DNA of 64,000 nt from Plecoglossus altivelis (lineage: Eukaryota > Chordata > Actinopteri > Osmeriformes > Plecoglossidae). Where the stretch lies: assembly GCA_036571765.1 (NCBI GenBank), contig BROE01000011.1, positions 10,836,979-10,900,978 of the forward strand, read 5' to 3'. The notes beneath the pieces are model-generated. The model did not search any database, was not told the DNA's origin, and worked only from the letters and a program-made list of their open reading frames with translations. Shown one piece after another: positions 46,071 through 57,509 of this stretch. Each line of letters begins with the position of its first letter. Position 1 is the stretch's first letter. Made by a program: the position numbers and the translations under genes.

Positions 46071-46835
46071 GGAGGGAGGAAAACGAGGATGATGATGACG
46101 GAGAAAGAGAGAGGAGGCCAGGTCTCTTGCATCGTCCAGGACAAATAAACCACTGAGTAGACGGACAGCATAGTCTCCTTTCTTTACAAACAGTAACGCA
46201 GTCGGAGCTCTCCTCCCCCCTCCTCCATCACTCTGAACACAGGCCTTGTCAAACGAGCTACGTCCAGCTGACGCAGCATGAAGCCCTGCCGCACAGTAGC
46301 TTCCCCCCCTCCCTCTTGAAGGAGACCACACCTGCAGGGCTAGACACCTCTAAATCATTCCCTTCACAGGCGAGGTCACTGTGTAGAGCTCGCGGGCTCT
46401 CTCCATCGTGTCGGTTAGACACGAGTTTAACCGTGACCAGTTGAAAACGGGACAGCAGCATTTGTCAAGCAGCTGGGAGGTGTGTACAAACGTGAAGGTG
46501 TGCCTTTGTGCGGAACGAATCGTTCCTTCCAGTGAAACAAGACGGCTTCCAGGGGCGGGAATCTCTGGTGTTATGAATCCAAACAAAAACCTAAATGAAC
46601 AGACAGACCTGGGAGGGAGGGAGGCAGGGAGGGAGGGAGAGTGTGGAGGGGTTGAAGTGGATGCAGAGCAGCGGTTTCTACCAGTTTTTTACAGGGTGTC
46701 GTTGAGGCAAATAGGTGTGAAGTGGTTGTTGGAAAGAGTCGAGACGAGAAGGGTTGTAATTCTGGGGTTGAATTCTGGGAACGGTGGTGCCACAGAAGGT
46801 GACATCGTGTTCCGCGGTGGTGCCACCCCTCCCAA

Positions 46836-46875
46836 GGTTCCACCCCTCCCAAGGTTCCACCCCTCCCAAGGTTCC
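46836..46875. repeat. 17-bp minisatellite, three copies
   Basis: cacccctcccaaggttc repeated three times, followed by a short GCGTGC tract. Confidence 0.9.
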
Positions 46876-46879
46876 ACTC

Positions 46880-49140
46880 CCTGCGTGCGCGCGCGTGCGT
46901 GCGCGAATGTGAGAGCGTGAGACGTGAAAAGTGTTGCCTCCTCTTCGACACGGCGCTGTTAAAGACGTGAAATGTTTTGCTTAGTTCCGTGCCGTGTTTA
47001 CGTGAAACACCTGATCGTTTCACAGTTACGAGGGGAAAAAAACCATAGGCGGTTCCTGTTCAGTTTTCCAATTCTGAAAGAGCAACACGTTTGGTCTGGT
47101 CCAGCCTCGTGTAAAACACTACCAGATTGCGTGCGGGGAAAGTTACATGGACGACATCTAGCTTCTCTTCATCCCTACCGTGGGTTTCAGACGCAAACAT
47201 CGTCCTGTGTTTCTGTCGACACCTTCAGACTGATCTGCTGAGCGAAAACGCCAGGGTTTCACTTAGGTGGGCCAGACTACTGGCCAGTCAGCAAAATGTC
47301 GGTAAAAGGAGAAAAAAAAACCCACAGGGAGGAAAGAGAGGGAAAGAAAAGGGTGCTGGCGTTTGCTGGATGACACTCTGCAGGCCTTTGCAGGAAATCT
47401 CAGCCTCTTCATCCACTGTGGTCTGAAAACATGAAAGCAAGGCCGTTTGATCTCTGGGCTTGAATGCGGCTCACAATTTTGTACAAAAAAAAAATAAAAA
47501 TACACACACACAACTTGGAAACCATATTCCCTGCTTGCTGTTTCCCTCCCTCTCTCACTCGCTCATCCCCTCTCTCTTTCTATGCATTCCACTCCCAGTT
47601 GCTGCGATTCAGCCTTTGATATCAGTGTTGTGTGAACGGTAGAGAGAAGGAGAACCAACTGGGGTTTGGACAGCCGCTTGTTTGGCTGCAGATTAAATCT
47701 CAGCACAAATATACTGTTTCGTGTTTTATTTTTTTTTACTTCAACACAAGCACCTTTGAAAATAAACACCATTTAAAGACCCACTGTTGTTTCGCTCCAT
47801 TTCTCCAACAGAAAGACGTGGAACCAGAAGAAACAGACGAGTTGTGTTCGATGCTTGGGCCAGAGAACATCTCTGGCCGCTTTTAAGACGAGTTCACAAT
47901 CGAGGAAGAATGTGGCCCTCAAACATCGTAAAGGGAAGCTCGCCCTCTGGCTTTGAACTCCCCTCTCCACGCTCGCTCCTCCCTCTACCTTTACAAGTAC
48001 ACATCTGCCCCGCACCCAAGCACCTGTCACTCAGCGAGCACAAGACCAGCACCTCCGTGCCCCCCCACCTGGGCCCTGCTCCCTGACCTGCTGCGACCCA
48101 GGAAATGTGACCAATTACAGTGCACTTCCAGGGGTCAGGTGGGGGGGGGGGTTCAAAGCCCAAGTTCCTCACGTCCGAGTTGTTTCAATGTTTTCAGTGT
48201 TTCAGTTTTTTCAATGTTTCAGTGTTTCAGTGTTTCAGTTTTTTCAGTGTTTTAGTGTTTCAATGTTTTCTTTGTCTTTCCTTCATAAATGGATCTTTCA
48301 TCACTGGTCTTTCCACCCATGAGGGTTTAATCAAAGCTCTGTGGTGGCTTCTTTGATGGTGCTGGGTTAGGGTTAAGCTGAAGCTTACATTGAGCTTTTA
48401 CCCTAAACATCCCTCAACATCCCTCAACATCCCTCAACGCAAGCGAAGCAGTTCAGCAGGGTTCAACTGGTGTTTTTTTGGTGTGTTTTTTTTACTTCGA
48501 TCCCTTTCAAGAGTGGACGACGTTCGTGTGTCTTCACGCTCCGAGGTGGTTTGAAGCTAACGGCTAATGTCAGCAGGGTTCTCTCCGTTCCTCACAGGAT
48601 GGAGGGAGACACCTCGTCTTAGCTCTGACACTCCAACCGCTCTGTTCTGGGGCTTGTCTGACGCCGTCGTCATTCTCTACTTCCTGTCAGTGGCTTCACC
48701 CTAATCGGAGGCAGGAATGTTAATAGCAGGCTCCTAAAAGCCTCGCTGCTCCTCAGGTCTGACACCGAAACACGGAATCACAGGGGGGGAAAAAATCCAT
48801 CCCGCAGTTTCCGCTTGTGAAAAGTATTTTCTTCACCTCGTTTTTCGGTCGCTCTGTATTCCCGTGTTTGAAGCCGCCATCTTTTGCTGACTCATCTTAA
48901 GAGTTCTACCTCGCAGAGGGACTGTAACCGTTTCGCCGGCCAAACCAGCGCAGAGAGACGGGCCGTTTGATCGGGTCTCAGATCTCGTCGCAACCCAAAC
49001 CCCTTGCCAAGCAACCGCGGAAAGGCTGGATCCGCAGAACTTTGGACGACATCACAGCTGAGTGGCCAATCACCATTAATGCGATAACCATCACCAAATG
49101 GACTTCAAAGAGGGCGGTGAGGTAATAGGGGACGAGCGGA
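46880..49140. other. Mixed unique sequence; no gene supported
   Basis: Unique DNA with a poly-A/T-rich segment near 47485-47500, a cagtgttt/cagttttt short tandem block at 48186-48270, and a catccctcaa triple at about 48410-48440. No exon recognised. Confidence 0.45.
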
Positions 49141-49609
49141 GGGGGTGTGCGTTTGTGTGTGTGTGTGTGTGGATCACTGGCGAGGTCATGAGGATACCGA
49201 TCGCAAGCATCTCACCGCAGTAGTTTCCTCTTCCTGACGTCTGGATGATCTGCAATCACCCCAGCATGCATCACTCCTCCACAAACAAAATCACATTTTC
49301 AAGCACAGAATACGGCTGCCTATCATTCTGATGACCTTTGTGACTAATTCAAATTGGTTTTATGAACAAACTGTCTGATTTTGTTCACAAAAACATATTA
49401 GAGGAGGGAAGAACATGATGAAAACGAGAACCTGTTGATCGTTCTAAGTTATTGGACTTGGTAGGAATTCTAAGGGTGCCAGATCTGGTCTTAGGTGAGT
49501 TGAACAGTGTGTTTACATTGAGAGATGCTGAAATGGCAAAGTCCCATGGTTGGTGTGTGTTTTTTGATGTGTTGTACGTATGTGCTCTTGTATGTGCACG
49601 TCGACAGTG

Positions 49610-49710
49610 GATGTGCGCACGCGTTGCAGTGCGTGTGCGCGCGCGTGTGCATGTGTGTGTGCGCGCGTGTGCATGTGTGTGTGTGTGCGCGTGTGCATGT
49701 GTGTGTGAGA
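49610..49710. repeat. GT/GCGC alternating purine-pyrimidine tract
   Basis: gtgtgcgcgcgcgtgtgcatg units. Strongly Z-DNA-prone composition. Confidence 0.88.
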
Positions 49711-50244
49711 GAGAAACAGGGAGAGGAATCAGGCTGAAGGTTCAGTTCTGCTAGAGCAATTATCTTGTTCCTTAAACCTGACGTTGAATGGAAACCCTAG
49801 GCCTTCGCCAAACTACACGCCTGCGTTTAGGTATGGACCTGAACGGCCTCTCCCTCACACCCCTCCCTCCCCCTCGGCCCCTCTCCCCCCTCCCTTCTTC
49901 CAAATATTTTCATAGGAGACTTGACTTCACAAGGTCGCTAGTAGTTCCACAGGTGTGGCGAAAGAAACTCCATTAAAATACCCCTGGACATTCCTCCCCT
50001 TCATTTTCCCTTCGTTCTACAGATAATTTGATTAGTCTCTCTCTCTCTCTCTCTCTCTCTTTTATTCTGTCCATCTTGCTTTTGCACTTTTTTTTTTTTT
50101 TTAAGCCTGCATGAAGCTCAACCATTTGCTTGACCTTCATCGGTCGACCTCAGCTACTGCCTGTGTATGAACTCTGCAGAAGAAAGCATCAACCTATTGT
50201 CTATTCCACCAGGAGAAACAGCAAGCAAGCACACGAACGCATGG

Positions 50245-50246
<2 letters not shown>

Positions 50247-50280
<34 letters not shown>

Positions 50281-50963
50281 CTACTGGTGTTCTCTGCTGT
50301 GTGTGGCTACAGGTCTTCTCTGCTGTGTGTGGCTACTGGTCTTCTCTGCTGTGTGTGGCTACTGGTCTTCTCTGCTGTGTGTGGCTACTGCTCTTCTCTG
50401 CTGTGTGTGGCTACTGCTCTTCTCTGCTGTGTGTGGCTACTGCTCTTCTCTGCTGTGTGTGGCTACTGGTCTTCTCTGCTGTGTGTGGCTACTGCTCTTC
50501 TCTGCTGTGTGTGGCTACTGGTCTTCTCTGCTGTGTGTGGCTACAGGTCTTCTCTGCTGTGTGTGGCTACTGGTCTTCTCTGCTGTGTGTGGCTACTGCT
50601 CTTCTCTGCTGTGTGTGGCTACTGCTCTTCTCTGCTGTGTGTGGCTACAGGTCTTCTCTGCTGTGTGTGGCTACTGGTCTTCTCTGCTGTGTGTGGCTAC
50701 AGGTCTTCTCTGCTGTGTGTGGCTACTGCTCTTCTCTGCTGTGTGTGGCTACTGCTCTTCTCTGCTGTGTGTGGCTACTGGTCTTCTCTGCTGTGTGTGG
50801 CTACAGGTCTTCTCTGCTGTGTGTGTGGCTTACTGTCTTCTCTGTGTGTGTGTGGCTACTGGTCTTCTCTGCTGTGTGTGGCTACTGGTCTTCTCTGCTG
50901 TGTGTGGCTACTGCTCTTCTCTGCTGTGTGTGGCTACAGGTCTTCTCTGCTGTGTGTGGCTAT
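50247..50963. repeat. (GT)n followed by 26-bp minisatellite, about 26 copies
   Basis: The unit begins ctactggtcttctctgctgt and repeats every 26 bp from 50281. Variant positions are ggt, gct or agg after ctact/ctac, plus one irregular stretch at 50818-50860. Since 26 is not a multiple of three and the unit has no stop in any plus-strand frame, all three frames stay open for about 260-290 codons and encode the same 26-residue cycle. This is not a gene. Confidence 0.95.
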
Positions 50964-51207
50964 GTCTGGAAGCCTTCTGGGGGTCAGTGGGCACGACTCC
51001 CATACTGAAGCATGGGATTTAAACAGTAGCCACTTGGAATAGTTGTTTCATTGTTCTGCAATTGGGCAATACAAGTCTGGTAAGCCGGAGGGAGGGAGCG
51101 AGCATAACTCTGCCATCATACAACTTAGCTCCAGTCTGCCATGAAATATGGTCTCCAAGGAGGGTTGGTACAACAGGCAAATGCAAACAGAGAGGTTGGA
51201 CTGAATG

Positions 51208-51209
51208 AA

Positions 51210-51243
<34 letters not shown>

Positions 51244-51250
51244 GCAGGCA

Positions 51251-51284
<34 letters not shown>

Positions 51285-51330
51285 CAAACAGACAGACAAA
51301 AATACAGGCAGACAGACAGACAGACCGACT
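51208..51330. repeat. (GACA)n/(GGCA)n tetranucleotide tract
   Basis: gacagacagacagaca then ggcaggcaggca, about 120 bp. Confidence 0.95.
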
Positions 51331-51399
51331 TACAGACATAGACAGTCAGGGAGTGAGGAGAGTGAGAAACAGACAGACGGACATACAGAGCCAGGGGGA

Positions 51400-51475
51400 G
51401 AGAGCTTAACAGAGGGAGCGACAGAGAAGGAGAGAGAGAGGTGGAGAGACGCAGAGATAGAGAGACACTAGAGAA
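51400..51475. repeat. GA-rich tract
   Basis: gagagagaggtggagagacg units. Confidence 0.8.
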
Positions 51476-52377
51476 AATCCCGACAGATAATAATGACCTG
51501 GGGGAGAGAGGGATCAGGACAAAGCAGCCCGCAAACGACCCTGTAATGACTCAAAGTCCCAGCATGCAAATTGCCCACAGAAACCTCTCCTTCCTCCCAG
51601 ATCAGTCATCCGCTGCTGAGAAAGCACCCTAGGCCTCTTTAGCACAACTCTGTATGGTTTGGAAAGGAACGTGTTTATTCAGGGTCGGAGAGAGAGGGGG
51701 TAAGAGAACCAATCTCTCTCGCTCTTACACACAGCTACCTCGTCTTCATCGCGCTCCCCCTCCACCCTCACTCTCAACCCACACGTTTAAGAGGCGAGTG
51801 AAAGTGTGTGTGTGTGTGTGTGTCTTTGGGAAAACGTCTCCCCCCAGCCTTAACTCTAGCTCTCAGCTTTTCACATGTCGAAGGGAAAAATGATACCAAT
51901 CATACTGGAGTTGACTGTGACTCTTGTGCCAGTTTTAAAACCAAACTACCAACTCAGACCGTCTTGGTTAGCAGAACAGCCTTCAGCCCAAGAGGCGAAA
52001 CAGGAACCCCAGAGTGAAAGAAAACCTTGTGTTCAACACCAACATCAACACCAGTTCGTCCCAGTCTGTGAGATGAACCAGTTCATCCCAGTCTGTGGGA
52101 TGAACTGTGTCTATGGAACTTCCCATCCACGATCGCTAACTGAGGTGCAGCGACTGTGAGGGTACAGGGAGGGGATGGGGGGGTGAAGGACGTGAGATCG
52201 CTCCCCCCCTCCCCCCCTCGGCACGGGACGGTATCGGTTAGGAGACGCGCGGCGATGTTATCGCACAACTCGCGGGCCGGTCGGGCACATCTTGAACCAG
52301 CAGATTCTGTTACGCCACATTCCTCTGTGCGTCAGCTTTCAGAGGATTCGATTTTCACATGTGGGCGGGTTAGGAAT

Positions 52378-52895
52378 CAGGGTTAGGCAGCAGGGTTAGG
52401 GAGCAGGGTTAGGCAGCAGGGTTAGGCAGCAGGGTTAGGCTGCAGGGTTAGGCTGCAGGGCTAGGCAGCAGGGTTAGGCAGCAGGGTTAGGCAGCAGGGT
52501 TAACCTGCAGGGCTAGGCAGCAGGGTTAGGCAGCAGGGTTAGGCAGCAGGGCTAGGCAGCAGGGCTAGGCAGCAGGGTTAGGGAGCAGGGCTAGGCAGCA
52601 GGGTTAGGCAGCAGGGTTAGGCAGCAGGGCTAGGCAGCAGGGTTAGGCAGCAGGGCTAGGCAGCAGGGCTAGGCAGCAGGGTTAGGCAGCAGGGCTAGGC
52701 AGCTAGGCAGCAGGGTTAGGCAGCAGGGTTAGGCAGCAGGGCTAGGCAGCAGGGTTAGGCAGCAGGGTTAGGCAGCAGGGCTAGGCAGCAGGGCTAGGCA
52801 GCAGGGTTAGGCAGCAGGGTTAGGCAGCAGGGCTAGGCAGCAGGGTTAGGCAGCAGGGTTAGGCAGCAGGGTTAGGCAGCAGGGTTAGGCCGCAG
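52378..52895. repeat. 13-bp minisatellite with GGGTTA core, about 40 copies
   Basis: Unit agcagggttaggc, with a common gggcta variant (T to C) in roughly a third of units and a few ctgcagg or gagcagg variants. It combines a telomere-like gggttagg with gcagca. 518 bp in length. Confidence 0.95.
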
Positions 52896-53279
52896 GGCGT
52901 TTGGTACGCTACCGCTTTGTTTAGATGACTTTTCTCCGTCTCTGGGCTGAGAACAGTGCAAATAGACATAATGCAGTAATAACAGTGGTCGGAATGTAGC
53001 ACTGAATATGCTCTTGTTGGACTTGGAGAGAGATTTAAGGTTGCCAGGCAAAGAGATAAACCCCCTTTTTCCTGTTACACATTGGTCTGGGCTGTCAAGT
53101 CCTTGGAGGAAAAGCCTGTATGTTTGTGTGTGCGTGCGTGTCCACAATCCAAGGCCATGCTGGCAGATAACAACTCCAGTTCTAGAGAGAAGCAAACGGA
53201 GGCTGTTTTAAAGAACGCAAGGAACTCGTACTGTGCTGATCATGCTCCAAAGGACAGCCACATCACCCTCATTTTACCA

Positions 53280-54215
53280 GGACGGAGACAGAGGGACGGA
53301 GACAGAGGGACGGAGACAGAGGGACGGAGACAGAGGGATGGAGACAGAGAGACAGACAGAGTGGGGGGAGGGAGATAGAGGCATGGACAGAGTGGGGGGA
53401 CAGAGCGGAGTGGGGGGGACAAGCGCGGTGTGGGGGGGAGTGCGGAGGGAGACAGAGAGACAGACAGAGTGGGGGGGAGGGAGATAGAGGCATGGACAGA
53501 GTGGGGGGACAGAGCGGAGTGGGGGGACAGAGCGGAGTGGGGGGGACAGTGCGGATGGAGACAGAGAGACAGACAGAGCGGAGTGGGGGGACAGAACGGA
53601 GGCGAGGGAGACAGAGGAGCGGACAGAGAGGAGGGGGACAGAGCGGAGGCAAGGGAGACCGGGAGCGGCCAGAAGAGGCGGGGACAGAGCGGACGGGGAG
53701 GGAGACATGAGGAGCGGCCAGAGAGGAGGGGGACAGAGCGGACGGGAGGGAGACAGAGAGGAAGGGGGGAGAGCAGAAGGGAGGGAGAGCAGAGGAGCGG
53801 ACAGAGAGGAAGGGGACAGAGCGGACGGGAGGGAGACAGAGGAGCGGACAGAGAGGAGGGAGACAGAGCGGAGTGGGGGGACAGAGCGGAGGCGAGGGAG
53901 ACAGAGGAGCGGACAGAGAGGAGGGGGACAGAGCGGAGGGGAGGGAGACAGAGGAGCGGACAGAGAGGAAGGGGGACAGAGCGGGGGAGACAGAGGAGCG
54001 GACAGAGAGGAGGGGGACAGAGCGGAGGGGAGGGAGACAGAGGAGCGGACAGAGAGGAGGGGGACAGAGCGGACGGGAGGGAGACAGAGAGGAGGGGGAC
54101 AGAGCAGACGGGAGGGAGACAGAGGAGCGGACAGAGAGGAAGGGGACAGAACGGACGGGAGGGAGACAGAGGAGCGGACAGAGAGGAGGGGGACAGAGCG
54201 GACGGGAGGGAGACA
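53280..54215. repeat. GGA-rich complex minisatellite
   Basis: Begins as a 14-bp unit (ggacggagacagag) four times, then longer composite units of gacagaggagcggacagaga and gggacagagcgga with variants. Polypurine with regular single C. It makes open frames of 226-341 codons on both strands (Arg/Glu/Gly or Ser/Pro/Leu-rich), all artefacts of composition. Confidence 0.95.
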
Positions 54216-54544
54216 GTCTGGAAAACAAACACCGTCTGATTTCAGCTACTCCTCCGGTTCCTCCTCCCTTCCTCTCGGTGTTTCTTTCCCTCAAACTGGT
54301 ACATATCTCTCTCCCTCCCTACCCCCAACCCCAAGCTACACCCACACACTTTCTCTCCATCTCTGTCGCCATCTGACCACCTATTAAGGAAACTGTGGTT
54401 TTTATCAGAATGGCTTAACCAGACACTAAATTGCTGTCTGATTGAGCAGTGTGTGTGAACGCGTAAAAAAAACGAGTGTGTGAGTGTGTGTGGCTGCATG
54501 TGCCCCCTGGACACATTGTTGTGCACAAGCCCGAGTGACTACAC

Positions 54545-54870
54545 ACTCTCACACACAGACACACACTCTCACACACAGACAGAGGCTGCAGACCCCGTTT
54601 CCATTCACGATGCCAGATTTCTTTCTACCCCCTGCACCACCACCCCACCCCACCACATCTCGGTGTGGTTACTATTTGGCTGCACCAAGGCAAAAACACG
54701 TTGCCTGCCTGCCTGCCTGCCTGCCTCCCACACACACACACCCCTCCTCACACACACACCCCTCCTCAGACACACAGGCCTCCTCACACACACACTGGTC
54801 TCCTCACACACACACACCCTTCCTTAAACACACACAGCCCTTCTCGCACACACACAGAACCCGGACACGA
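54545..54870. repeat. CA-rich compound repeat
   Basis: Blocks of cacacacaca separated by ctcctc, cctgcctgcctgcctg (about 54704-54725) and cccctcctcacacacaca units. Confidence 0.88.
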
Positions 54871-55082
54871 GCACGACTTGCTTATCGCGCAGATGCACAT
54901 GTACACACCAGCAGCAGTCTAGACACTGCAGACTGCTGGGGTTGGTCCTCGTTCAGGGAGAAATCTTTCCCATCTGTGTCGACCTGGGTTCTGACCCGGT
55001 TACAGTGCAGATGCACGGACACTGATCGCATCTCTGTGTGAGACGCCTGCGGGGGTGCTAGCAGCCCTGCGATGGGTCCGCA

Positions 55083-55136
55083 CTCGCTCTCCCCGCTCGC
55101 TCTCCCCGCTCGCTCTCCCCGCTCGCTCTCCCCGCT
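55083..55136. repeat. 13-bp minisatellite, four copies
   Basis: ctcgctctccccg repeated at 55083, 55096, 55109 and 55122. Confidence 0.93.
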
Positions 55137-55294
55137 AGACCTACAGGCCTCGAGTCTGTCTTCCTCCCGACATGACAACTTGGTTGACTTGATCAACCCC
55201 ACCGTGAGTACGCGTTGTGTGGGCACTCCCTGCTCCAGTCTGCTCACGTACTGAGAGCAATTACATACATACACACCAGACATCCTGAGAGACT

Positions 55295-55640
55295 GAGGAG
55301 GGAGAGAGAGAGGGAGGGAATGAGAGGGAGAGACAGACAGAGAGGGAGGGGGAGAGAGGGAGAGACAGAGAGAGAGGGGGAGAGAGAGAGGGAGAGACAG
55401 AGAGAGGGAGAGAGAGAGGGAGAGACAGAGAGAGGGAGAGAAGACAGAGAGGGAAAGAGAAGTAAGACAAAGAGGGGGAGCGAAAGAGAAGTGAGACAGA
55501 GAGAGAGAGGGAGAAGACAGAGAGAGAATAACAGAAGTAAGACAGAGAAAGAGAGGGAGAAGAGGGAGAGAAGTAAGACAGAGAGAGCGACAGAGAGAGA
55601 GAGGAAGAGAGACAGAAAGCGAGTGAGAGAGAGAAGCAAG
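55295..55640. repeat. GA-rich polypurine tract
   Basis: About 345 bp of gagagaggga, gagacagaga and aagtaagaca units. Confidence 0.95.
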
Positions 55641-56239
55641 CGAGGAAAAGAACAGAATGTATCTGAGTTAACAGATGGTTGTCGAGACGAAATTCATCCT
55701 CCTCTATGGATAGAGATGGATTGTCTGGTTTTTGTGTACAACGTGTGTGCGTGCAACGGCCTGTGTGTGTTTGACTGTGTGATAGTGAGTTGCACCTGTT
55801 CATGAAAGTATAATCTCCTTTTCCTTTTTGTTTCTTGCTTTAGCATGTGTCTACGCAACAGACGGCAGCCTCGCCGCGTCCTGACAACACATCGATGCAG
55901 TTTGCAGACACAGCTCCATCACTTATCCGTTAAAACAATCCTGAAAACCTTGCAGAAAGAAAGCAGAGACTGAATTGAAATCACAGACAGCCCCACACTG
56001 CAAATGTACTGTTGTGTCTGGCAGCACCCTAAACTATTTGGACAATTGGACCCTGGCAGCTTCGCAAGCAACATTTTTTTTCCCCTCTCTCGCTGAATAA
56101 TCTTATTGAGAACAGTGAAAGGAGGGAGGGATGGAAGGAGGGAGAGAGGGATGGATGGAGGGATGGAGGAAGGAGTGTCACATGGACTAGATTAGCAGAT
56201 TAATAGATGCAGTCTCCTGAGCAGCACATACCTCACCAG

Positions 56240-56350
56240 AGTGTTCTCTCTCCTTCTCTCTCCCTCTCCTTCTCTCTCTCTCTCTCTCTTTCTTCTCTCT
56301 CTCACTTGCTCTCTCTCTCCTTCCTCTCTCTCTCTTGCTCTCTCTTTTTT
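56240..56350. repeat. (CT)n tract
   Basis: ctctctccttctctctctct units, plus-strand pyrimidines. Confidence 0.92.
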
Positions 56351-56579
56351 CTGTTTGCGTCACTGATGGAGAAACCAGTGTTGGGAAATCCCATAGCCCT
56401 GCTCCTGTCCTGTGGTGTCTCGTTCCCATGGTTACGGGCCCTGTGACACCCAGTTGGTGTGTGTGTGTGTGTGAGTGTGTGTGTGTAAACATGTGCGTTT
56501 GTGTGGCTCTGTGACACTGATTTTGGGTGTGCGTGTTTAAATGAGCATGCGTGCTTGAATGATTGTGTGAGACTGACTT

Positions 56580-56780
56580 TGAGTGTTTACGAGTGTGCGA
56601 GTGTGTGCGCGAGTGTGTGTGAGTGTGTGTGAGTGAGTGTGAGTGTGTATGAGTGTGTATGAGTGTGCGTGAGTGTGCGCAAGTGCGCGTGAGTGCCCGT
56701 GAATGCGCGCGAGTGTGCGCGAGTGCGTGTGAGTGTGCGTGTGAGTGTGCGTGAGTGTGTGTGAGCGTGTGTGAGTGTGT
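56580..56780. repeat. GTGAGT-type GT tract
   Basis: gtgtgtgagtgtgcgcgagt units over 200 bp, with CpG-containing variants. A smaller (GT)n lies at 56456-56486. Confidence 0.92.
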
Positions 56781-57354
56781 TTAAACACATGTGGATTTGA
56801 GAGGCTCTGCGACACCCCTCATGTTATTGAGCGAGCGACCAGCAGAGACAACAGAAACAGGCGCAGTTCTAACTTGATTAAGACCTCAGGACAAACAAGC
56901 TCTTCTTGCCAGTATGTGATGACTCCATCTTGTCTACCTTGACTCTCTATGTGATGACTCCATCTCTGTCTGCTAAGCATTGTGGGGAATTGGGGGAGTG
57001 TCAGTGTGTTGTTTAAAACTGACTCATCACACTCGCACGCATACAACCAGGTCAGCAACTTCTGACTGGCTCAAGGTTGAATTCGCATAGATTAAAGACC
57101 CTGAACCGTATACAGTGGAGTGAGTTTTGCCTGTATTAACATTATTATTCACAGAGCTAAACTAGCCATACCAGAAAGGCAGAACGTTCCACAGATCTGT
57201 GTTTTACACATCGCCCTGTCCTCTGTGGAACGCCGGCAGACAGGAAGTAGAATGTGTGAAGAGGACAGATGCTGTTCCTGACTTGTGGCTTAAATGGTTC
57301 CCCCATCTGGCCCGGGAGGGTCTCTCCTTTCAGTGGTCATTGAGGAACTGTCGC

Positions 57355-57506
57355 TCCTCTGACCTTGGATCAGATTGGCCCCCTCTGCCTCCCTCATCAC
57401 AACTGTTAGAGGCGATGAGACAGTGACAGGTCCTCTGACCTTGGATCAGATTGGCCCCCTCTGCCTCCCTCATCACAACTGTTAGAGGTGGTGAGACAGT
57501 GACAGG
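57355..57506 (+). repeat. 76-bp tandem duplication, two copies
   Basis: Copies 57355-57430 and 57431-57506 are head to tail and differ at only two positions (ggcgatgaga versus ggtggtgaga), so the duplication is recent. Each starts tcctctgaccttggatcaga. No coding role seen. Confidence 0.95.
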
Positions 57507-57509
57507 TCT

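Noticed and set aside
53240..54387. Frames of 226-341 codons on both strands
   Set aside because: Composition artefacts of the GGA-rich minisatellite. Opposing frames cannot all be genes, and none resembles a known family.
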